From assembly GCA_963682025.1 (NCBI GenBank), contig OY821520.1, positions 239,201,914 through 239,265,913 of the forward strand: 64,000 bases of DNA, in the 5' to 3' direction. The stretch's first letter is position 1. Each line of letters starts with the position of its first letter. A program made the position numbers and the translations under genes. Shown in pieces: positions 47,001 through 59,000 of the stretch. The notes beneath the pieces were generated by a model. That model searched no databases, had not been told where the DNA came from, and was given only the letters and a program-made list of their open reading frames with translations. The stretch comes from Cordilura impudica (lineage: Eukaryota; Arthropoda; Insecta; Diptera; Scathophagidae).

Positions 47001-50000
47001 TATTTATTATATATATACTTTGTTAAAAAAAATTTGTTAAATGTCAAACATAAAACTCATGTTAAACAAAATGTCTGACTTTTAGTTTAGAAAATATTAA
47101 TTATTTAAAAAATAATATCTATATTTCGGTTTTATTAGAACGCACATGGCCGGCTCTTTATTAAATTATTAATTATCTTGCTAAATATAATTAATACTTT
47201 TATTTAAACAAGTGTACATTTCAATGAAATTTCATATTAACGACGTATATGTATGATGTCATTTAAATTTGGACTTAAAAATGCAATTTATAAAGAAAAA
47301 AAAAATATTAATCAAAAACACGAGGCAATCTATTAAATATGAAAAAAAATATATTCGTGATATTTTTTTTCATAAAATTTAAATAAATTGTTTGAATACA
47401 CAGAGTGCCAGTTTTGAATATCCACAAAATTAATTCCTCAAATAACACCAAATTGCTTTCGCTAATTATTTTATCAAAGATATTTTTTTTTTCATTATTA
47501 ACATTTTCATTTTGGATCGCAACAGAAAATCACATGACGTTGATAATGAAATAACTACATACTTTGTTTGTACATATTCTTCTAGCTACTTTTTTTTCGC
47601 CATTTCAAAATCTTATCATAAGGTGAATGGCAGTGTAGGTTTATCTGATAAAGTTATGATTTGCGTTTGTTTTTATATAACTTTACCATGTAATTAATTA
47701 TATGCTATAAAGTAAGCTATCAATACTTTATTTTTTGATAGTTTTTTCAATGTCACACATTTAGAAATGGCTACTACATTTATTTTCTTATAAATATTAC
47801 ACTTGATAATGGCACGTCTCTTGTATAAAACAACTATTACAAAGGTCTAGACATGTCTAGCATGGAAAGAGGTAATATTTAGCTGAACAAGTAGGAATAT
47901 TACACAATTTAAAACATTTGGTGCAAATAATTTAAGTGTATACTAACACAAATTCATTAAAAAGTCTTAAATTTTGCTATATTGGTCAGTAATAGAAAAT
48001 CCTTATAGTGTGCTCCATTGTTGGTTCATTAAATTTACTTATCAGCTGTTTATACAGTTGACACATGAAAATACAACTCTGATGTAATAATGACAATAGC
48101 TCTGTTCGTTTGTAGTAATTTGTACAAATTATCACAAAATTTACTGGATCCTGTTGGTTTACTTTAAAAACCCAGTAAAAGTGAAAAAATGAGAGCGTAA
48201 ATTGACAGTTCATTTTAAACTGGATATATTTTTGCCAGTAAGAATTAGCAAGCAAGAAAAAACATATGATTGAGTTTTGTGGTAAGTAAAGCAAAAAGAA
48301 GTACAATTCTAAAGGATCGATCGGATGATGGGAAGTGAGGTTTTAATCTCTCCGTGACTGTGCGTTACTATGCGTCTTTTTCACGGCAAGACTATCGACC
48401 GAGTTTCAGATCGATCGGATAAGGGGAAATGTGTTTTATAGCACTTCGTGACTATACGTGACTGTGCGTGACTACCCCAAAATTAATCTATAGTCACAAC
48501 AAGACTATGGGCCAAGTTTTAGATCAATTGGATGAGGGGGAATGGGGTTGACCCATGACATACAGACAGACAGCCAGAGAATATGAGTTAAAAGAAAGAG
48601 TTTAGAAAAGAAGGAAAATTTACTCAAAGCTATGCATTTACTCTAAAATATGCTCTTAAACGTAAAATATGGAAAAATATGCTTTTATGACCAAATTATG
48701 CAAAAATATACTCTAACAAATCGATGCCAGCATTCTTAAATTGTTCTTGTTCTTCTTACTCATTTGTCTATGCGACGCACAGTATAGAGCAGGATAGAGC
48801 ATATTTATAACGTCAAAAAGCTTATGCCATTTTAATTTGTGTAAATTTTGGTCAGAAATATATCTGTGGTTTTCTAGAATAACCGCGTATGTCATAAAAT
48901 CAAAATGTTCAGGCTAGCCAAAAAACGTTATATTTGAAATTATGGGCTCGATATAAAGATTTTAGAGCTTTTTATTTAACAGCCCTGTAGATATGGGCAA
49001 TAAATATTTTATATAAAATTTTGAGTCAAAAATCTTCAGAGGAATAGATCCTAGAGAAGGACGAAAAAAGAATATGTATATTACACTTAAAGTGTGTGCA
49101 GATAAAACAACTTATGTCGACAAACGTCGTTTTCTTTGAAAAAGAAAACTACCAATGCAACCCCCCATGTAGACATAAATTGTTGTTGCTTGAAAAATTG
49201 ATTTTTTTGTTCGTCCACCAAAACTTAACGGGACTTAGGATGAGAATATAACAACGTTTCAAGAATAATAGTGACAAAAAATAACAGAAATAAACACAAA
49301 AGTTTTTACAAGTGGTTATAAACTGAAAACTAATCCAAAATTATTTTGCATTTTTTTTTTTTCATTAATAACAACGTATGTCGCTATGTGTCGTTTTCTG
49401 AGAAAATAATTTGTCAGCGATCAAACGTAGATTGACATACGTCGTTAGTGCTGCAAATTAATTTAATAAACATTTAAGTTATGTCGTTATTTAACGAAAA
49501 AACTCAGAAATGGTCAATATTTTTTTTTTAAATTGAACACATGTAAAGAGCGTTAAAAATTAATATATTTGGCATCGTTAACTCAAAACTGACAAAAATG
49601 GACATACGCGGTTATTCCAGAAAACCACAGATATTTTAACATAACTAAATAAAATATGTTAATAAAATTTTAAATTCGATAAATTAACAATACTTTTTTA
49701 TATTTGAGACAGGATAGTTTATTGTGGGTATTTATTTATTTTATAAGTTTTTAAATTAAAAAAAGTTCAGTTTTTATTAATTCTATAAACGTTTTACTTT
49801 CAATTTCATTATTTGCATTTATTTATACTAAAAACTTTCACACGATCTTAACAAAATGAATTTGTTTTATTAATTAAATATAAATCATGCCTTCCGTTTG
49901 TTAATTGAATTATCACATAAACAAAACTAGCCCATACTATAAATAAATCAATTGCTTACTTGTATTTTATTTATTTAAATATATTTAGCATAAATTTACA

Positions 50001-53000
50001 TTACGTTAATGTAATCTAAAGCAATTAATTTTAAATCCCTAATACCGTGTTTAGATTGACTCGAGTTTGAATTAAAATCTTCATTATAATTTTGAAGAAA
50101 TTTACAAGGAAAAGCAGCCGAGATTAAAATCGCAGATACGGGAATAGGTGAATTTTGCACCACATATAATAATATACATCCCTGCATTACTGGGTGATAT
50201 ACGAGTATATAGTGGAAAAGTAATTTTCCATGGTTTTGTTGGAGAGAATATATATATATATACTAGCAGATTCCTGCCCTCGAAATTCAAGTGCAAATTC
50301 TAGGAAATTTTATTTGTTCATTAAATAAATACCCTAAAGGTATGCTAATCAATTATAGCCAATTCACGAAGCAACATAAAAAAACAAACTCATTTGTATT
50401 ACATACACATTAACAAATTTAATAAACACACACATAGCATTGTATAATTTTATGTATGTGTAAGTAGCAACTTTAAATGCAATTTACTCAAAATAAAGGA
50501 AAAAATTTAAAAATCTGTAAATCTGCAAAACCGCTAAAAAGAAATACCTTTCAAATAATATACGTTTCGTCATAATCGGGATAAAACGGTAGAACAAAAC
50601 AACGGTCACAAGAAATCGCCTAGCCTATTAATATTATAGATATGTATGCATGTTTTGTATAAATAGATGTTTTTTTCATTTTTTCACGATTGCTCTAAAG
50701 TATTCAAATTCAGTATCAAATGAACCACATTATATACATATATTTTGCAATAGTTTTTTTTATGTAATCTAAACGCATTAGAACCAGATCCCCCGTCAAC
50801 ATTTAATGTCAAACATATTAATTAAATTATAAAATGATATCTCATTTATATTGCTTTAAAACGAATATGATCAGAGTTAATTCCTCATATATAACCATAA
50901 CACAAAATGAATGCACACTCTTTCAAGTGCTTCATAAAATTATGGAGCGGGAAAAATCAAATGTCGGTGTAATTGAATATTACAAACAGTAGCAAACAAA
51001 ACTTTTTCCCCACCTCAAGATATTCATTACATATGCACATATATGATTTTAGCTTAAACGATTTAACAAGTTGTAATTTAAAACCCAATCTTACGAATAA
51101 ATCACCTTTATTTTTTTTATCAACTATATGTAAATATTTCATAGTTTTTATTAAGTGGTTTACGCTTAAAAAAAGCACTTATATTTTTAGTTCCTAAGTT
51201 TCAATTTAAATTTATTTTTTTGTAGAGGAAATATGTAAATAGTCATTAGAAATGACAGCTCTAGTCATTTGCGGTAGTTGGACAGAATTTTAAATATTAA
51301 AATTTTTTTTGAAATCGAAAAAATCACAAAAGTTTTTTGATATTCTTTTTCATGGTATAATGACTTTGTGCTAATGTTTGTAACTACCAAAAATATTTGA
51401 CCTAGAGTCATTTTTATACCCTATACCACTATGTGGTTTGGGTATAATGACTTTGTGCTGCTGTTTGTAACAACCAAAAATATTTGACCTACACCCATCT
51501 TTAATTATACCGATCGAATCAGAATCACTATCTAATTCGATTTAACGATGTCCGTCCGTCCGTCCGTCTGTGTGTCCATGTAAAGCTTGTAATCAAACTG
51601 CAGGTCGCAAATATGAATATATTTTGATGAAATTTGGTATTTGATCTTCTATCGGCCATGGGATAGACGCTATTGAAATTGCTGAGAATCGGTCCATGTT
51701 CAGGCCTAGTCCCCATACAAATGACCCCTATGAAATCAACATATGTATATTGCCATAAGATCCAAATTATTATACAAATCTAAGTCAAATTGGGTTTGCA
51801 TGTGTATATTACATCCATTAATCAGTAGTCCAAAAATGATTCCTATTGGATAACTCTTAGTCATAGGCCCCATATAGAGCTGCTTCCCGATCTTCACTTA
51901 AATCTATCAAAAAACAAAAAAATTGCACTGATTCTTCTCAAATTTTGTTTGTATATATTTTTGCAAAATACAAGAGACATTACCAAACACAGTCAGGATC
52001 GTTCCATTTTTGGGCGTAGTCCCCATATAGATATAGCATCCGATATGAAATTTTTCATATCTGCAGCCGAAAAAAATTAATAAAAATCCCACTCAAATTT
52101 GGTTTATGCTTATTTTCTATATCTAATTAGTTAGACCTAAGTGATAGGGTCTCTAAACGCATGGTAGAGGGTTTCGTATAGTCGGTCTAGACCGACTATA
52201 ATTTTCTTACTTGTTTACTATTGAATTTGAACACTTTTTTCTGTAGAGAGCCGTGAGATTTTCATTTTAATATTTTCCAAGACTTTTTTCATTTTTCTTA
52301 ATCGTTAAATTCTAAATTCACAGATTCTCACGACCGTTTCTTTTAACTTACTCCTTCAATTCTGAGAAATTTTGATCCGGCATTACCTTCAGATTCTGTG
52401 GACACTTTCTTATAATATGACTTTTCATAACTTTCAAATTGTTATAAACAATATTAAATTTAACTTCAAATGATAATTTGTCCAATTTAAATTTATTTAT
52501 TTCATAAAGTTCCTAAGTTTTTTCAGATAATTTATCTTTAAAAATTTTATATATTTTTTTTTTTAGTGGTAAAAAGCATCCACTGATATTTATTGGATAA
52601 ATTCACATTAAAATTTTTTTGAAATCCAAAATTTTAAAAAAGTCAAATGATAATTTATCAAATAGAATTTTTTTTTTTTTTTTGTAGTTTATGTTTTAGG
52701 TAATTCTAAAAGTTAAAATAGTAATCTTAAAAATTTGTTTCTCTAATATGTATTAGATTAGAAAAAATTTAACTTAATTTGGAAAATTTTCAATTAGAAC
52801 ACTTAAATTGAAATTTTTTTGAAATGCTAATTAAAAATAAAGTAAAGTAAAAATTAATTTTCCTTAACATAACAAATTTTTATTGTACAAAAATAAATTT
52901 TTTTAATTTATGAAATTATTTTTTAATGTCAAATTTTAAATAAAACAAAATGATAAATTATCGAATTGAAATTTGTGTAAACTTTACAAATTTTTATTTC

Positions 53001-56000
53001 ACAAAGTTCCTTAGTTTTTTCAGATAATTTATCTTTCAAAATTTTATAAATTTTTTAATGGATTCTTTAACTGATACCTATTAGACAATTTTGTAATACA
53101 TAATAGCAATTGCAATATTTTGGAAATCATGGTTCCTATTGGGAACAAAGGGCCACAACGAATTTATTCCATTCGGTCCGGTTGGATGATATTCTCTTCA
53201 CTTCTCCCCAGCTTTGATCAGTAGATATGACTTCTATATTCAGGTGACGGCGTCATGTGTGAGACCGTCTGCCTACTCATCTCGTCCTACCGTGTGGGTT
53301 CCACTCAATGGCGATTTTAGCAACGTCGCCTGGAAGCCTGCGCAGCGTGTGACCAATCCAACGCCATTTGCGATTCATTATTTCAATATGGATTGCCCGC
53401 TGGTTTGTTTGTCTCCAAAGTTCTGCATTGGATATGGTGTTAGGTCAAAAAACTTTTAGTATTCTTCGGAGACATAGATTAACAAACTCTTGTAGGGAGT
53501 TTATATCGTGTTCTGTTGTGTTCCACGTTTCGCACGCATAAAGGAGCACAGATTTGGCACAAGAGTTAAAGATGCTTACCTTAATGTGCCTAGATATTGC
53601 GGAAGATTTCCATATCGACCGGAGGGTACCGAATGCTTGATTAGCTTTAGATATTCGGTACGCACCATCATTGCTGGAACCACCTGTATTTGTTAAAATG
53701 CTACCCAGGTAGCAGAATGACGTGACCTCTTCCAATTCAGTATTTCCTATGCGGAATTTGTTTTTATTCACGGTGTTGCAGCGCATTACTTTACTCTTGT
53801 CAATGTTTATTTTCAGGCCAGCTTTTACTGCCTCTATTTCCAGCCACTTTAGCTTCGAATTCATGCTTCCATAGCTGTGGGAAAGTAGGCAGTATCGTCT
53901 GCGTACTCTAGACTCTCAAGTTGTTGGTTGAGACCCCAGCTGATACCTCTATTTACTCTGATAGCATTGCGAACTATAACATCTAGAACGATGTTAAAGA
54001 GCAAGGGTGATAACACACAACCCTGGCGGATGCCAGTCACGATGTAAAAATTGCTGCTCAAAGCGTTATTGTGGACAACACGACATTTTACATTACAGTA
54101 TAAAGACTCGGTAAGGCTAATGATTTTGGGGGGGGGGAACCCCTTTGCAAGCAAGAACGCCCCTTATAGCCTTTTGATCTAGTGAATCGAAAGCTTTCTC
54201 AAAGTCGAGAAATACCAGGTAAAGCGGCGAGCGAAGTTCTGTGGATTGCTCTAAAATTATCCGTAGACTATTGATGTTGTCTACACAAGAGTTTTGGGGC
54301 CGGAAGCCAGCTTGTTCGGGTCTAAGGTCCCCAAGAACAGTGTCGCTTATTCTCTTGTTTATTATCAGAGCTATTACTTTATTAACTGAACTAAGGATGG
54401 TGATGCCCCTCCAGTTTCTACATTCCGACAGGTCACCTTTTTTAGGGATGTTGACTGAAAGACCTTTTAAATGCGGGTCAAGTTCGTGCGTACGCCAGAA
54501 ATTTTATATAAGGCGAAACAATGATATGTGAGTCGGCTTTAAGCATTTCGGGCGATATATTGTCGGTTCCGGGAGCCTTATTTGATTTCAAGGAATTTAT
54601 TGCAGCGATAACTTCTGCTACGGCTGGGCATTCTTACCTTACTACATGAGAATAGCAGGCACATATATATTGGTAGTTGGAAGTTGTCGAGGAAAGCATA
54701 TTGGAGTAATGCTGTTTCCAAATTTCCATCTGATCTTTCGCCGATGTTGCTAGATCTCCTTCGGCGTTTTTGAGAGGTCTTTGGTTTGTGAAATTTTTCC
54801 CGGTGAGCCTCTTGGTAATGCTATACAGATCCTTAGTTCTATGCTCTGTTGAAGCTTTTTGTGCATCAGAAGCAAGTTGGTTATACCACCTTCTTTTGTC
54901 GTTTCTGGCACTACGTTTGACCAGTTTGTCTTGTTGAGTATATGCCACTCTTAGCGAGGACTTCTCACCGCGTGTTCTGGCTGGATTTATTTTTTCCTTT
55001 AAGTCCTTCCTTTCGAGAATGAGGTTCCAGGTGGCTTCTGACATCCAGTGGGATCTCTTAGGAATTTTAATACCAATGTGTTCTCTTGCAGCGTCGACAA
55101 AATGACTTTTTATTGACATCCAGTCAGGGGTAGGGTGTGATTGCTACACAGCTAGTCCAGATATCAATTCTAATATGTAGTTGTTGAGTATTTGCTGACT
55201 TTTGAGATTAGCTACATCTAATTTTCGCGCCGTAGTTTCAGGTTTACGGATAGCAGCAACCTTTATTCTTAAGCTTCCCACAACTAGATGGTGATCTGAG
55301 TTGCAATCAGCACCGCGTTTTCAACAAACATCTAGAAGGCTTCTGCTCCAGGTCCTGCTTATAGCTATGTGGTCGATTTGGTTCTCCGTTGCAATATCTG
55401 GAGAAACCCACGTGATTTTGTGTACTCTTCTGTGAGGAAGTAGGGTGCCCCCTATCACCAGATTGGCGTTGCCGCATGCCTCAGTGAAGAGACTACCGTT
55501 TTCAGTAACCCTTCCAATTGCGTGTTTGCCCATTACATGTTACAACGATGTCTCCGTAGGGAATTGCGGATAGGACACTATTTAAATGGCTGTAAAAATT
55601 GTTCTTTTGTGATGTGTTCGATGTTTCAGTTGGTGCATAGCACTGAACACAGGTGAGATTTCGAGCTCTTGTACGGAATCTAGCTGTTATTATTCTGTCT
55701 CCGTATGGCTTCCAATTGATAAGCTTCTTTCGGCAGTAAAAACCCGACACCGCTTGATCTAGGTTGGTTATCCGGCTTGCCGGAGTATATAAATTTAAGA
55801 TTTTCGGAGGTGTTGATTTCTTCTGTATCTGGAATCTAGTCTCGCACACTCCTAAAAGTAGCAGGTTGTAGTTTGCGAATTCACTGCATACTTGGGCCAG
55901 TTTAGATGGATCTAGGAGTGTACGCACTTTCCATGTTCCAATTCGCGAAATTCTTTTAAGCTGAAGGTCGTCATCGTGGGGATCCGTTGGTTATTATTAT

Positions 56001-59000
56001 TTGTTGTGGTTTCGGTAAGAATCTTAATTTAGGTCGAAGCGACTGATTGGGCCACCTTGACCGATCCTAGTGTTGGGACTGCCAACAACCTCTAGGAAGG
56101 TTAGCCAAAAGATGGCTACAGAGATAGCTAAGTTTCAGTGTGTCACACCTACTTACCCGAGACGCACGGTGTTAGTATGCCATTCGGGGTACTCAGCTGC
56201 ACGCCTTCTCACTCTAGCTGCCGCCAGACGGATGTCTGGACAGCATTACCAGGGTATACTTGGTCTAAGGCCGGAAGTAGTGAGCTGCTTGGAAATTCAA
56301 TGCAGAGGAATCGCTTCTTGCCACCCCCAAGTAGATGGCAGACAGAGAGCTTTCTGTAAAAGTGCACCTCTGTGAAAGACCCCATCCCCAATAAATGGTT
56401 GATTTTTTTTGTATTTTAGCTTTTATTTATTATTAAAAAAAATAAAATCTAACACAATTAGTTTTAAAAAACAATTGTGATTTTAATAATTAAGCTACTA
56501 ATTTCAAATTTGATTTAGGTCTCAGTAGCATTACTTGGTAATGCACTAAGAAAAGTTGAATTCTTGATAGTTGAATAATTTCTTAATTTTTGTTTACTGT
56601 CAACTGTCAATACATTGAGTCATAATTACTCGTTCGTTTTCAATAAAAAATTAATGGAATTTAAAAAAAAAATTCAATTACAACAGTTTTCTAAAAATAT
56701 TCTATTCACTTGTCGTTTTACTTTGGTCTTAGAGTACCATCTCCTCGCAAGTCTTTCCTAGTTGCTTGAAAATAAATTTATTTAATTATTTGTAAATAAA
56801 TTATTTCTTAAATAGCTTGTTAAAATTAAAAATACAATATACATTTACCGCATAAAATCAATCATATTTGATTGAGGTCTCAGTAGCATTACTTGGTAAT
56901 GCACTAACATTTTTTTTTAATAAACTAAATAAATTTTTAATAGACGAAAGTTTATTAATTTTGCTTTTTGTTAATTGTTAAGTGTCAATGCATTGGACCT
57001 CAAATATATCAGAAAATTCCAATTTTAAAATTTTCCAAAAATATTCTATTCACTTGACAATTTTCTTGGGTCTTAGATTACCATATATTCGTAGTTGCTG
57101 GAAATAGATTAAATCTATAATATTAATAGGCTAGGCAATTTCTTGTGACCGATGTTTTGTTCTACCACTTTATCCCGACTTGACCAAACGTATATTATTT
57201 GAAAGGTATTTCTTTTTAGCCCTTTTGCAGATTTGCAGATTTTAAAATTTTTTCCTTTATTTTGAGTAACTTGCATTTAAAGTTGCTGCTAACACATACA
57301 TAAAATTATACATACATATGCTATGTGTGCTTTATAAAATTTGTTAATTTGTTTGTTACTGAGTTTGTTATCTTCATTCACAATAATAATAAACCATAAA
57401 AGTGTTGGTTTATGAATTGGCTAAGATGAAAAAAAAAGCTGCCTAGAAATTGCACTCGAATTTCGAGGGCTGGAATCTACTAGTTAACTATTAATGGTTA
57501 AATTAATTAATTTGTGTTAGCTTAACTGGGACAATCCAATTATCTTAAGCAATTATACATTTTACTAAGGGCTGACGTATAAAATGCGATACAATCTTTA
57601 AAAGATTTACTTTTTTAAACTTTAAACTTAAAATTTAGTCATTGGCCTTTGAAGTCACACTCATAAGCCGTCCAAATCTCTAGTCATAAGATTTTATGGC
57701 GCCATCTCAAATTTATCAATTTTTAGAATCTCTTATCAATACACATTCATTGAATTAGAAAAATCTCTTTTCACTTTTGACTAATCCGTATGAAAGACAA
57801 GACACACGCTCCCTTCGTATGATGATAATGAAAAGCGGATTGTCAATTTAACACTGACAGCGTGACTAGTAAATTCTACATATTTACATTTCCGATCATT
57901 ACAACAACTAATAAATTATTTACTCGAACATTTTTATTTATATTAAATATTAAGTTTCTTATCAACACTTAAGTAAACATTATCTAAATGTAGCAACAAA
58001 AAAACTGTCTGTGACATTTTTTGTTAATCGCATGATTAATGCATTTTTTTTATTTACATATTTAATATAATTTGTTTTTTTTTTTTTTCTTACAGAAATT
58101 GAATGCTTTCTTGACACAATATGCTCGTTTCATCTCAGCTGATTCCAGCTTACGTGATATACTCGCCGCTAAAATTCCCTCTGAGCAAGAGCGTGTAAAG
58201 AATTTCAGGAAACAACATGGTGCCACCAAAATGGGTGAAACTACCATTGATATGGTGAGTATTTTTTTTTTTTCAATTCATATATAATTATAATTGAATT
58301 GAGAATATACATACATACATAAGTAATTAATCTAATACAGCTCAATGACCTAAAGAAAGTTATTAAATCATCATCAGCTTTTTTCATTTGTATCTACAAC
58401 TGTCACTCTCTGATTTTCTAAATATGTGTCAGACAATCCCCTTTAACACCTCTCTTCTTACTCTATGTGTTTTTTTTTTAAACATTTCTCTTGTAACGTT
58501 GGTGGGTTGGTTTGTCTGACAATCCCCTTCATATGGCCGCTATTGTACAATAAAAAAGAAAAGATAAGAAGGAAAATAAACATTACACAAACTGATGGCC
58601 AAATGCCAACGATTAAATAATCGTTTTTTTTTTTAAGATTTTAAAATATGTATTTAAACAAATAGCAATGTTGAAAAGAATCACAAAAACATAACATTTA
58701 TTTTCTAATTCCTCCTTTGCCAACTTTCTTTTCATTCTAAAATTAAATGCATAAGGCTGTCATGTTCTATATAATTTTCAAATGATTATACAACATTCAC
58801 TTTTTTTTTTAACAGAACAGAATAATTGCAATTGTTTTTTTTTTTTTTTTCTCTATATACTCGTTGTTAAAACATGCAATATTTTTGTTGCCATTTTCAT
58901 TTGCACGCAAGCATTGCAACAATTTTGGTATATTGATTTGTGATTATGTCATTTTGTTAAGGTCATTCAAATAGATTATTGAGAGAGATTTAATTTTTTT

